Assembly (NCBI GenBank): GCA_950022295.1
Contig: OX465597.1
Coordinates: 58,763,016-58,827,015, forward strand
Reading direction: 5' to 3'
Source: Bromus sterilis
Lineage: Eukaryota; Streptophyta; Magnoliopsida; Poales; Poaceae
DNA: 64,000 bases
Shown: positions 10,787-22,602 of the stretch, piece by piece
How the letters are laid out: every line of letters starts with the position of its first letter
Position numbering within the stretch: position 1 is the first letter of the stretch
Position numbers and translations under genes: made by a program
The notes under the pieces: generated by a model
Told to the model about the DNA's origin: nothing
Database searches by the model: none
Seen by the model: only the letters and a program-made list of their open reading frames with translations

Positions 10787-13700
10787 TGTCGGGACCCGGA
10801 ATATGCGTATGTAATTTCAGTCACGATGCAATCACATGGAGAGCCGAGAGCCGTACCCACTTGTCTAAGCAGACAAGGCCAAGCACAGAACACTCTCGGA
10901 AAGCATCGAACGTGAGGGGCATCCCATCCAGACCGGATGATCAACTGAGATGGGTCCTCATCGTCCGCTCACAATTCTAAATGCTTATGGGTGGTGAATC
11001 CCATACTCATAGACAAGTCACCTCAACCATGTTATCGATTGAATCCTAACTCTTACATAGACTTACTCCAGCCCGATCACTTAGTCGGGATCTAGGGCGG
11101 GCTCGATCATACAACAAAGTGTGCACGTGACAGAGTCATGAGCAATCGCATCGCGATGCCCCAAGCTGCGCACATCTAAGGGCCACTTGGTGTATAAAAG
11201 ACCGCCAGCCAGATCTCAACTAAGGTCTCAAAAACCCATACTAAGACATGGATGTTATAATCATACACGCATCACACATGTCTAGTATGAACAGCATGTA
11301 TCATCACATAACTCTACAAAGTACTTCTTTATTGACATACACATAGAGTATACAAAGATCACATGTCTGTGATCAACATTACATCATACAACGGAAGAAA
11401 ATTAGGTCTGAGTACAGACAAGATTAACAAATGGCTTAGAGAATCCTTGAACAACAAACATGCCCTTCCACGAGGGACTAGACTGCTTTCTGGAAGTATA
11501 CTACCAAGGTCAACATCAAGCTTCAGGTCGGTGACTCCATCGGGGGCTGGGTTTCCATCTAAAACATAGAATAAGCAAACGTGAGTACAAAGTCGTACTT
11601 AGAAAGACTTACATCATAACTACACTACTCATGCTCAAGTTTCAAGGTAAAGGGAGGTGGGGTTCAACATGCAGAAGTGCCAGCTTTGACTTGGCTAGTC
11701 CTGTACTACGAGTACCAGACTTGAGGTAAGAAGCGTACACGAGTCCACTATCGAGTCTCCAACCAATACACCACTATGGTTACTTCCTCGACTTCCCCAC
11801 GAGGAGAACACCATAGCACTCACGCTTATCTTGCGAGTTTTAGAAGTATCCATTCAAGTTGTCTAATAATCAGGTACAGGTTCCAAGTAGTCCTTAACCG
11901 TGGACGCGGCTATTCGAATAGTTTTGTTAACCTTGCAAGGGTGTAAGCTACACACACATGACCATAGGTTACCGCCTTTTTCTCGCCACCGTTCAAGAGG
12001 TGACAGCGAGGATGTTCACCACGACGCTTCGCTCACAACCGGTCTATTCCAGGAGTCGACTATCTGAGTTTCCTCCGCTCGAGAGCCCGGCCGGATCAAC
12101 GAAATGGACTCAAGCAATGCAAGTGACCGAGACGCCACCTTTGGCGGATGGTTTTCCTGCCTCACAGGTGCACCCACATATCTATATGATGCAACCATTC
12201 CTTCATTCTTTTTCTATGCACATGTCAAAAGGAAAGCCCGAACTAATGTGACTCCTGGACGTCAACACGGATCAAGGTACTAGGACGAGAGGGGTCAGCG
12301 AGCCCAATGTGTGGTTGTACTCTTTGTCTTGGATTACCATACAAGAACTCGGTGCTTAAGGCGGTGTTCAACGAGACAACCGACTGTGTACTCCTACACA
12401 GCCTCTCATCGTTCACATTGTATTAGGGTGGATTCACCAACACAGTTCACATTCAGCAGTAACATGATCATAACCATCCCGACTCATAGATCATTGTAAC
12501 CTGAACGTAACTTCTAAGCATGCAATAAGCTTTAACAGTTGCAGGGGCTACATGATATCAATCAACTCCTATGTCAGCTAGGATTGTGGTTTGCTTACTA
12601 CTGTGACAAGATGATAGGTCATGCATCGGATATGGGTTCAACTATGCGGTAGAATCGATAACAAGGTGATCTCCTAAACATGCATAAGCGAGACTGAGAG
12701 GGAATTGGGATTTTATAGACATGATCAATGGGGTTTGCTTGCCTTGCTGACGATACACGGTTCTTAACGGTGGTCTTCTTCTTTGGGGGTGATCACCGTC
12801 TCGAAGGCACTGTTACCGGCACAATCATCAACAAGAGGGGGGGCAACATTGTAATAGAATGCACAAGCACATGTTTAAGTTGTCACATGATGTGAATGGT
12901 ATTGATGTGACCTAGGTTCAATTTGTCACATTTTAATTGAAGTTTATTTGAAAATTAATTCAAATTCAAACTCCAAATGTTATTCAAATTAGGTCTACTT
13001 GCATTTTCTAATGTTTGTCCATTGCAAACCATGTGATCATGTGTTTGATATGCCTCTGATGTTCAAGTGAGATGTGGTGTATTGCAAAGGTTCAAAGTAC
13101 AAAAGCATTTGAATTTAATTTGAATAAATTCCAATTAAGCCAAATAGCAAAAGCTACTGGTCCCATTTTAAATTCAACTCAAACATAGCTGAAAGTATTA
13201 TATTTGGATAGATTATTTTCTGCTGATCATTTTTCATATATTATTTGTCCAATTTGGAGTTAATATGAATTTTCTAGGATTTTTCAAAGTTTATATCCTT
13301 TTCTGGATTTTTCTGAATTATTTTAATTTGGAAAAAAGTTTATTGTGCCATCATGAGGTCATGCTGACGTGGGGGGGGGGGGTTCTGACGGCTGGGTCCC
13401 ACTGGTCAGTGAGAGGGGAATTAATCCCTCTTTGTTTAAACTAACAGGGGGTTTAGGGGGGCGAGGGGCCCACCTGTCAGCCACTGTTAGGAGGGGTTAG
13501 TGGTTAATTAGACCACAGGGTTAGGGTTAATGGCTTAGGTCGCCGGAATGCCACCGGAGTTTCGCCGGAGTTGAAAAAACTGGCTCGGGGTGGGGTTTGG
13601 CTGGTATGGGCGTGCTCCCCGCAGGCTTCCGCATCGAGTGGTGCAAGAGGGAGCCAAAGGCGAGCTCTAGGGCATCGAGGGCTTCAACTCGAGCGGCGGC

Positions 13701-14440
13701 TGGCCACTGGCCTCGACGGAATCGGCGAACGGAGCCATGGTCAGATGCGCGGGAGGGATGGGGAGAAAGGGTAGCTTACCCTGAGGACGATGGGAAGCAC
13801 GGCGTGGCTGGGGAGGTCCTGGCGGCGGAGAAATTCCTCGTCGGACTTGCGGTCGGCCGGCGGCAGCTCGATGATGGGGGCGTCTTCTCCAGTCGTCCTT
13901 GGGCTCGATTGACGGCGTGGTACGAAGAAGTCCTCGTCAGCGGAGATGTTGGACACGCGGGCTCGTCGGGAGGGGGTCGTTGGCCGCGGCGGCGCACGGC
14001 TGCGAGCCACTGTTGCTCAGGGCGGCGACGAACACGACGACACAGAGGAGGGGAGGGCAAGCAGGAGGAGGGGGAAAGGTTGCGGGGTGAACTGGGCGTC
14101 TCCGTGGCGTTGCTAGAAGGCCCGAGGCGGCCTGGATGCGTCGCGGTGGCGTCGGCGTGCTCCCAGCTCTCCAGCGAGCTGCTTTGGGCGCCGGGGAGGA
14201 AGACGACAGGGGAGTGGGCGTGGGCTTGGGCCGGCTGGGCTGCTGGGGGGGTTAGTTGGGCCAGATGGCCAGGGTTCTCCTCTTTTTGTTTTCTTCTTCT
14301 TTTCCTTTTCTGTTATTTTGTTTTTCCTATAATTAAATAGCTAGGCATTTTAGTAAAATGCCTAAACATTTTTATAAATCCTAGGTGACCAGTAGCAAGT
14401 CACTTGTAGAATTTGAGCATTTTTGAAATTCTACAAGTGA
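10787..14440 (-). mobile_element. Truncated Tekay-type LTR
   Basis: On the plus strand it starts TGTCGGGACCCGG, the same end as the Tek1 LTRs at 34944 and 45029, and stays alignable for about 3.6 kb through the CTATTCGAATAG palindrome (11910-11921), a GC-rich zone and the GCTAGGCATTTT block. The last roughly 330 bp expected from the Tek1 LTR are missing and the right end runs into a rearranged junction. GTTAT (10782-10786) would be the left target duplication; its partner is lost. A run of twelve G occurs at 13371-13382. The long GC-rich open frames at 13597-14340 are not genes. Confidence 0.85.
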
Positions 14441-14498
14441 CAGAATGCTGGAAATCTTTCAAAAATGTTCAAATAGGAAACAGAATGCTGGAAATCTT
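14399..14498. repeat. Rearranged junction: inverted repeat plus direct repeats
   Basis: A perfect 16-bp inverted repeat (14399-14414 and 14426-14441, 11-nt spacer) is followed by an 18-bp direct repeat CAGAATGCTGGAAATCTT at 14441-14458 and 14481-14498. Between the direct repeats lies an inverted near-copy of the spacer region (TTTCAAAAATGTTCAAA). This marks the break between the truncated LTR and the Gyp1 third ORF and has the look of template-switching repair. Confidence 0.85.
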
Positions 14499-15002
14499 CG
14501 TACGCCGAATGTCGGTCTCCTCCTGGCAACAAAGTGAGTTGAAGAGGGTCCTCAACTCATAAGGCTGAGTGGTCATTTTTGCCGTCTGACCAAAGTTCGG
14601 CACACCTATTATATCAAAAAACTGTGCCAAAGACATGGCTATGAGATCATTATAAAGTTTGAACTCGACGGTTCCAGCATCATGGTTATAACGAAAACTG
14701 TTCACAAAGCAGGAGGTGAGCTTCTTATATTGTACCACACAGCATAATGATAGCCGCGTCAAACCTGCATTGGAACAAAGGCCATAAAATTCCTCCTTAA
14801 TTCCTGCAGCTGTAAGGAAATCATCGCACGGATACATCATTGAACATGCTGGACTTGTGTCTTCCAACAACTCCATGGGCACATGATATTCATTGTAGCT
14901 CACCCTAACTGCTGAGGGTGAAGCTGCAACTCTAGTAACTCGATCGGAGTGCTCGGAGTTCTTCTTCCCAAGCCACCCCTTTGCTTTTCCTAGCAAACTC
15001 AT
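14469..15002 (-). pseudogene. Gyp1 third ORF, N-terminal fragment (ATHILA ORF-like)
   Basis: The chosen ATG (15002-15000, MSLLGKAKGWLGKKN) lies two bases after a good splice acceptor (ATTTCAG, minus strand). The frame runs about 175 codons and ends at the rearranged junction. Features seen are a basic start, a YNEYHVPMELLED motif, SMMYPCDDFL, GIKEEFYGLC, and a C-terminal FKLYNDLIAMSLAQFFDIIGVPNFG block. From memory this pattern belongs to the ATHILA ORF1-like/plant-transposon-protein group found in grass gypsy elements. It resembles neither pol nor a cellular gene. The acceptor suggests it is translated from a spliced RNA. It is broken by the truncated Tekay-type LTR. Confidence 0.65.
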
Positions 15003-15224
15003 TTCTGAAATTTTTGACAATTCACAAAAACAAGGATTTAAACAAAGTGAGTTGAGGCAAATTACTCTACTCACTTACCTAAGGAATAAACTTGCATCAA
15101 AACTTGGTAAATAAATTTCTAAACATGCATGCAAGCTCATATAAACAGCACCAAGAACTACTAAATACTCACAAATGAAGCCACCAATCAAAAATCTAAT
15201 TGGAGGGGTGAAGGAGTTGCATAC

Positions 15225-16869
15225 TGATGGCTTCTCGCCCCTCGTTGGTTACCCAAAGTGGAAGGTTGAGATGTAGACAGCAGCAAATTTCCCTCGGTGA
15301 AGATACCAAGGTTTTTCTCCAGTAGGACTCCGACAACGACTGGAAGGTGACAACGGCGCCAGTAATTAGGCGGTTGACGTGGACCTGCACACACAACAGA
15401 TAACTTTGCTCCCAATGAGTACAGAGAGGTTTTCAATCCCTCTGTCATTGTTGTTTACAAAGGATCAAACGTACGGGATAATAATGATAGTGATAGCAAC
15501 GGAAAAGGAAATAAAACAGAAAATAAATAGCGAGTGTAAACAGTGGTGGAAATATGGACTGGGGTCCAATGATGTTCACTAGTGATGTCTCTGTCCCAAA
15601 AGACGATAAAATATCCATGCGAGGTAAACAAATTACAGTTGGGAAATTGACAGGATTATGTGCGCAAACCAATGCTAACTATGCTACTAAGAAAGGAAGA
15701 GGCTCAAAAGCTTGGGCGGTACGCCAAAACAAGTAGACCGAAATCCAATTGCATCTACCTACTAATCATCCACCTTGAGATATCTATTCAGAACATCTCG
15801 CTGGTATTAAGTTGCGAATCCCACCCAAAGTGTAAACTCAAAGCAACAGACAAATGCATTAAAGAACTTTGCGTAAAGTAAACAATCCTTGCACCCCACA
15901 AGTACAAGCACCGTTGTTTTCTCCCTTGTGGCAACAGAACATCCCCTAGACTCATGTTTCTGTCACTCAAGCTATTCATCAGGGGGCATGAACCCACAAT
16001 CATGCATAACGCTCCCTCTTGGAGTTACTACCTACTACTTGGCCAAAGCAATAAACAACAATGGAGAACATGCAAGAAATACTCAAGAACATAAATATAA
16101 AAGAGGAGAATCAAATATATTACTCAAACACAATCTGAACATAGTCTCATAATCCATCAGATCCCAGCTAACTCAGCATAGAAACAATAGAAAGATTACA
16201 TATGTGCCTCGATCATGTAGGGAAGCTCACGAGGTCTAAGCCATGAAGAACAAAGAGGGGAGGAGAACATCACATAGCTACTGATCATGGAACCATGGTC
16301 CAAGGGGCACTACTCACGGTTCATCCGGGAAGCATCCATGGTGGTGGAGATGCTCCCGGAGGTGGTTCCTCCCTCCGGCAAGGTGCCGGGAAGAGGGCTC
16401 CTGGTGCTCCCGATCTTGGAAGCGCTGCGGAGGCGGAAAAGAGGAGAGATCGCGAAAAAGGGTTCTGTCGTCAAGGGTTTCGGGACGAGAGGGATATATA
16501 GGCGAAGGGGGCAGCGAGAGGAGGACCAGGGGCCCCAGGCGCCCCCCTGGCGCGACCTAGTGGGTTGCCGCGCCAGGTGGCCGCCTGGGCCACCCCTGGC
16601 TCCCCTCTGGCCCCACTTTGGCTCTTCCCGAAGCTTCCTGTACGCTGATTTTTCCTATATTTTTCCAGGAATTTTTCTGGTACTTTAAGTAATGGGAAAA
16701 CCTGAAATACAAAAACAACAGAAAATAGGAACTGGCACTGGGGTGCACTGAGTTAATAGGTTAGTCCAAATATGATCAAAAGTGTATGGAAGTGCATCAA
16801 TATCATAGCAATATCACACAAAAGATGAATGGAGCAAGCAGAAATTATAGATACGTTTTGGACGTATCA
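15225..16869 (-). mobile_element. Gyp2 3' LTR
   Basis: On the minus strand it runs from TGATACGTCCAAAACGTATC to ...GGGGCGAGAAGCCATCA (1645 bp). It carries the GC dyad with one change per arm (16549-16557, 16566-16574) and a minus-strand TATA box (CCTATATAT, 16494-16502). It abuts the polypurine tract on its right, which fixes it as the 3' LTR of an element lying to the right. Confidence 0.92.
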
Positions 16870-19800
16870 ACATCCCCAACCTTAATTCATGCTCGTCCTC
16901 GAGTAGGTAAATGATAACAAGCATAATTTATGTGGTGACGTGCTACCAACCATATAAGAACTTTTAAGTAAAACAATCAAGGCATGTAATTCAATTCAAG
17001 TCATAACAGGCAAGAGTATATATTAGCATTGAAACAAGCAACATAAGAACATAAAGGTGCAAGAGCTCTCGCTGTCCGTGACTCGAATGTCTCCAAAAGG
17101 TGTTTGCGTGCAAGAAAGGGGATAGGGATATATGAGAGAGTAAAACATAGTTTTTATTGTTGAGAACTTAATCTACTAAAGTTTCACACTTGGTCTTCTT
17201 TGGAATCTTATCTTGACTCATCCCCAGACCACTATCCAGGTACAAGTCAAAATGATCCACTCCCTTTCGATATTTTGAGCACTCTGATGGCGCGAGAGTT
17301 TTCTCGCCCTTCGTTGGTGAGCCCCAAGTGGAAGGCGTGATGTAGCACAGCAGCAAATTTCCCTCGGTAAAGATACCAAGGTTTGTCTCCAGTAGGACTC
17401 CAGAGATGATAAGTAGGTGTCACCGGCGCAACTGACGCGGACCTGCACACGGACACAAATAACTTTGTTCCCAACGAAGTTCAGAGAGGTTGTCAATCTC
17501 TCCGGTCTTGTTGTTCACAAAGGATCAAACGCAAGGGATAATGATAGCAACTAAAAGTAAAAGCAGAAAAGTAAATGAGCGTGGAAACAGTAAAGAGGAT
17601 ATGGACCGGGATACGTGATGTTCACTAGTGATGTCTCTCTCCCAAAAAGACGATAAAACTGCTATGCGAGGTAAACAAATTACAGAAGGGCAATTGACAG
17701 GATTATGAACGCACCGCAATGCTAACTATGCTACAAAATAAAGGAAGATGCTCAAAAGCACGGGCACTACGCCAAAATAAGTAGACCGAAATCCAACTGC
17801 ATCTACTACTAATCATCCACCTTGAGATATCTATCAAGAACATCTCGCTGGTATTAAGTTGCGAGCCCCACCCAAAGTGTAAACCCAAAGCAACAGACAA
17901 CTGCATTAAAAAGCACTTTGCATAAAGTAAACAATCCTTGCAACCGCGGTTACAAGTACCGTTGTTTTCCCCCTTGTGGCAACAACACATCCCCTAGACT
18001 CATGTTTCTGTCACTCAAGCGTGTCATCGGGGGAGGGGGGGCATGAACCCACAATCGAGCAAAACGTTCCCTCTTAGAGTTACTACCTACTACTTGGCCA
18101 AAGCAATAAACAGCAACGGAGAACATGCAAGAATTACTTAGGAACAAAAATATAAGAGATAAAAACCAAATATATTACTCAATCACAATCTGAACATAAT
18201 CTCATAATCCATCAGATCCCATCAAACTCAGCATAGCAACAGCAGAAAGATTACAAAAGTGCCTCGGTCATGTAGGGCAGCTCACGAGGTCTAAACCATG
18301 AAGAACAAAGAGAGGAGGAGAACATCACATAGCTACTGATCACGGACCCATGGTCCAAGGAAAACTACTCACGAGACATCCGGGAAGCATCCATGGTGGA
18401 GAGGAGACTCCCGGAGGTCGGCCCTCCCTCCGGCAGGGTGCCGGGAAGAGGTCTTCTGGTGCTCCCGATCTCGTAAGCGCGGCGGCGGCGGAACAGAGGA
18501 GAGATCGCGAAAAAGGGTTCTGTCTTTGGAAGTTTCCCGTGAGGGAGAATATATAGGCGAAGGGGGGCAGCCAGAGGTGGACCAGGGGCCCCAGGCGCCC
18601 CCCTGGCGTGGCCCAGGAGGTGGCCGCGCCGGGTGACCGCCTGGGCCACCCCTGGCTCCCCTCTGGACCCACTCTGGCTCTTCGCGAAGCTTCCTGTACG
18701 CTGATTTTTTATCTGATTTTTCCCAAATTTTTGGAGCACTTTTTATATGGGGGAAAACTGAAATAGAAAAACAGCAGAAAACAGGAACAGGCACTGTGGT
18801 GCACTGAGTTAATAGGTTAGTCCAAATATGGTCAAAAGTGTATGAAAGTGTATCTAGATCATAGCAATATCACACAAAACATGCATGGAGCAAGCAGAAA
18901 TTATAGATACGTTTTGGACGTATCACACTCATGCAATGGATGACCGTAAGCAAGAAAGTTGACACTTAGGATGGCAAAGAGAGAAAAATGATGGAGGAGG
19001 AAGACAATCATAGGAGAGAGAAAGCCAAATGACAGATATGATGTGAGGAGTAGGGATTGCCATGCAACGGATGCACATATGAGCTAAGGTAAGCTCTCCA
19101 ATGGAACTATTGGGGGTGCATCCAACTTGCTTGCTCAAGAAGACCTAGAGATCATTTGAGGAGGCTCATCATTGGAATATACAAGCCAATTTCTATAGTG
19201 TGAAGGTCCCCACATAGCTATATGCATAAATGATAATCTCTATGGAGTACAAGATATAAGATGGAGTACAAGTGTGGATCTCTCAAAAGGAATAGTAGTG
19301 TGCCCCTTCTCTCTTTTTATTTCTTTTTCTATTTTTCTTTCTATTTTTTGGTGGCCTCAATGGCTCTTTCTATTTAACTCTCATTTGTCCTCTTTGGGAT
19401 CTTTTGATTTTTTCCTCTTTGTGATCTTTTGCTCACTTTAGGGGCAACACTCTATATATTACAAGAAGTATAGAAGATATTTCACACTTTACAAAAGTAC
19501 TCAACATAAAGAAAATGAAACTATCATGAAGTATGCAAATGTATGCCTCTGCCAGTATATAAGGATATGCAATGATACTAGCGCGTCATGTAGCAATGAT
19601 TAGGGCAAGGCCCAACTAACATGCGGCTCATCGATCAAGCAAAAGCATGTATTACATGAAGATCAAGTCATGAGAAGGTGGATGTTGCATGAAAATGTAT
19701 CTCGGAAACGCTATGGAAATGCCTTGATAGGTAGGTATGGTGGTTGTTTTGAGGAAGGATAAAATGAGGCTTATGATGACAGAGCGTATCATGCCAAGGG

Positions 19801-21409
19801 TTTGGATGTACCGGCGAAGGTGGACGCCAACTCTCGGAGTGAGAAGAAAGCAATGCATGGCATGGAAGAGGCTAGCAAAATATGAGGAGGTGGAAGTGTC
19901 AACTTTCGAATACTCACATTAGTCCGAAGAACTCATGCACTTCTTATCGGTAACTCTCAATCTAATTAGGAGGTTCACAAAGAGACAAGTACCCCGAGGA
20001 GGAGTGTATGGGGGTTTGGTTATCCTTGCGCATCCTCGACTCATGGTACGTGAGTGTACTCTAATATTCGATCCCTCCAAAGATTAGTGATCCATCTAGT
20101 AGCTAAAGTTCTCAACTAATTTTGTAAGTTTTTCGAAAATAAAAATGGATTGCCCAAAATACGACATCTATCACTAATAGGCTAAAGCTCTTGACACCAA
20201 AAGTTCAAACATTACTCATGGAAATACCTCAAAACTATTGCAAGTTACTACTAGAATTGAATAGCAACCTTAATTACCTACTTCAAGTCAAGACACAAAA
20301 CTTAGTGCAACAGGCAAACTCTCTAAACAATATAAACATGAAAACTCAAGAGAGTTCCAGAAAAAAACTAAACAAAATCTCTTAAAAGATAAGCATGAAA
20401 ACTAAGAGCTAAACATGACATCATCTACGAAAAAGATAAAGAACACACACAGCAAAGATAAGCATGAAAATCCTATGTTGTGTTCTAGGGTGAAGTGGAG
20501 CGTGTTTCTCTCCCACACAAAGAAAGCTGGGTTCTAACTTGTTATGAACAGCAAGTAAAGCTAAAGAAAACTAAAAAGGAAATAAAGAGCAAGACGCTCC
20601 AAGCATAGCACATAACGCATGAAGTGATAAAAATATAGTGGAACGAAAGACGAACTGATAATTGTGGATGGAGAAGGGGATGCATGGGGGAAGACCCAAT
20701 CTTAGATGCTTGAGTCTACTTGAATATTTCTTGGGGGTGCACAGGGGCATCCCCAAGCTTGAGCGTTTGACCCTCATGAATCTTCTTTTATCATCTTCGC
20801 TCGCACACTTGAAAACTCCCTTCATACAAAACTCATCATAATCTGATTAGCGAGGTTAGTACCCACAATAAAATAATTTTTTCTCTACTGGAAATAAGGA
20901 TATTCTTGAAGAGCTACTATTTCTCAATATTTCCAAAAAAAATTTGCAAAGAAAAAGAAAGCTTAAGGTTTTCAAAACGAAGAAAAGGCAAAACAGGACA
21001 GAATCCGTGAAAAACAGACCAGCGGGTAGTAAATAATTTTTTGGGGTACTTCTGCAACTCAAATAAAAAAATCAGAACATACGAAAGTTCCGTGATTGTA
21101 TAGAGCACGCTGTGTAAAACATTCATCTCAAAAAGATGAACTGGGATTTCTCTATGATTTTTCCCGTCACGAGGACATAATCTGTTTTCTGGACAACATG
21201 TCACAACTTTCACTTCCCTTGTCATATGAGGCTATAAATGGCACAAAGCTTGAAGTAAAGATACAATGATGTTGCTACAGTAGTAACAAACATCAAGACC
21301 ACTAAAAACAGAAGAAAAACAAAAAGGAAAACCTAAATTCGTTGCGGGCTGCCTCCCGAAAGCGCTTTCTTTTATGCCTTTAAGCTAGGCATGATGCAAA
21401 AAGGAGGAA
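16870..21409 (-). other. Gyp2 internal non-coding region (split by a solo LTR)
   Basis: Outside the solo LTR at 17285-18925 this is AT-rich non-coding DNA. It includes a pyrimidine-rich stretch (about 19300-19440) and, just after the gag-protease stop, the GGGAGGCAGCCCG block (near 21342-21356) often seen after gag in grass gypsy elements. No gene is seen. Confidence 0.7.
17285..18925 (-). mobile_element. Solo LTR of the Gyp2 family inside Gyp2
   Basis: A full-length LTR (1641 bp, TGATGG...GTATCA on the plus strand) is flanked by CACTC at 17280-17284 and 18926-18930, with no internal sequence. It carries a GC dyad (18605-18613, 18622-18630) and a TATA box (about 18549-18557, minus). It is an independent insertion that lost its body by LTR-LTR recombination, not a third LTR of Gyp2. 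Confidence 0.93.
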
Positions 21410-22225
21410 TCAAAAGTCATCATAATAATCGGAGTTATAAATCGCTTCAAATGGTTCCTCAACAAGTTTATCCTTGTTTCTTTTAGGAAAGGGGTACATA
21501 CCTTTTTCGTTCCCGCGTAGGCGTATTTTTCCCTTACCTATATCAATGAAGCCCTTTACGGCTCGGAGGAAATCCCTTCCAAGCACTATGTTTCCTTGGT
21601 TTGGCTTCATGACGAAGAAATCAACCATCGCAATCCCTTTAAGGAACGTAACTGGTACATCTTTTATCCTTCCCTGGATCTCAGAAATATCTCCATTAGC
21701 ATGTTCATGATAGGATGACAATTTTTCCATGTTAAATTTCAAAGAATCATAAACAACTTTTGGCATAGTAGAAACCATGGATCCAATGTCACAGAAAGCA
21801 AGGAAGTCTTGATTAGAGATGCTAATTCTAACAAAGGGTTCCCAGTCACCATCTATCTCATAAACATCTTTCTTATTTGGCTTGGGTTTCTTTACTTCTC
21901 TCAAGTCTAGAGCATCCATTCTCTTTTCAATAGTAGCAAGTCTATCTATAAGAGTATCAAAACTATGATCATAAACAAAGTAACTAGATAAACCATGTAT
22001 AATTTCAAGAGCTCTAGCTTCATCACAATCTAAGAAATCTCCTTCGGCTATAATATCAAGAGAGTGTTTGCACCATCTAAAAATACCATGGTAAAAATTT
22101 CTAAGCACAATTTTTATAGGTATCCAAGGCATATTTCTCCTATGTGCATCAGAAATTCTATCCCATGTCCTCTTCATATTTTCTCCATCTCTTTGATGGA
22201 AATCTAGGACCTCCGAATCCCTCAA
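21410..22225 (-). pseudogene. Gyp2 gag-protease stub
   Basis: A frame of 271 codons with no internal stop. The first part (WDRISDAHRRNMPWIPIKIVLRNFYHG, CKHSLDIIAEGDFLDCDEARALEII) is like the region between gag and protease in grass gypsy elements. The second half is a retropepsin-like domain: FCDIGSMVSTMPKVVYDSL holds the catalytic Asp in a D-I-G context, and NIVLGRDFLRAVKGFIDIG is the usual C-terminal strand pair. It ends with an acidic YNSDYYDDF tail. No nucleocapsid zinc knuckle and no reverse transcriptase follow; non-coding DNA begins at once. The true start is unclear because the frame stays open toward the primer-binding site. Confidence 0.75.
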
Positions 22226-22396
22226 GGCACCAAATCCAAACTTGCTTGACTAAACCGAAAGGATAACTAAAAGAAAGATAACTATTTTTTGATTTTTGAT
22301 AAGGGAAACTAAAGCAAAAACTGAAAGGTAAACTAACAAGACTAAAAAGAAAAGATAAAAGATAGTGTGCAACTCCCCTATCTTGAAGAGTGGAGT

Positions 22397-22413
22397 CCCC
22401 GGCAACGGCGCCA
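22397..22413 (-). other. Gyp2 primer-binding site, tRNA-Asp type
   Basis: The minus strand reads TGGCGCCGTTGCCGGGG, the complement of the 3' end of plant tRNA-Asp(GUC) including CCA. It starts 11 bases from the 5' LTR end (22425). Confidence 0.9.
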
Positions 22414-22424
22414 GAAATTAGTTT

Positions 22425-22602
22425 TGATGGCTTCTCGCCCCTCGTTGGTTACCCAAAGTGGAAGGTTGAGATATAGACAGCAGCAAATTTCCCTCGATGA
22501 AGATACCAAGGTTTGTCTCCAGTAGGACTCCGACAACGACAGGAAGGTGACAACGGCGCCAACAATTAGGCGGTTGACGTGGACCTGCACACACAACAGA
22601 TA
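22425..22602 (-). mobile_element. Gyp2 5' LTR, part 1 (continues 31281-32753)
   Basis: It starts TGATGGCTTCTCGCCCC on the plus strand like the 3' LTR, and is interrupted after ...CACACAACAGATA by LtrX. The duplicated AGATA is at 22598-22602 and 31281-31285. Confidence 0.92.

Noticed and set aside
13597..14340. Long plus-strand open frame (247 codons) in GC-rich DNA
   Set aside because: Lies inside a truncated Tekay-type LTR; the matching part of the Tek1 LTRs does not keep the frame. High GC removes stop codons.
14469..15074. Separate gag gene of an independent element
   Set aside because: Removing Gyp2 (CATAC) joins it directly to the Gyp1 leader at 32759; no separate LTR or primer-binding site belongs to it.
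15225..18925. Gyp2-type element bounded by LTRs 15225-16869 and 17285-18925
   Set aside because: The second LTR has its own CACTC duplication and the DNA between carries no primer-binding site; the true partner LTR is at 22425-32753 with CATAC.
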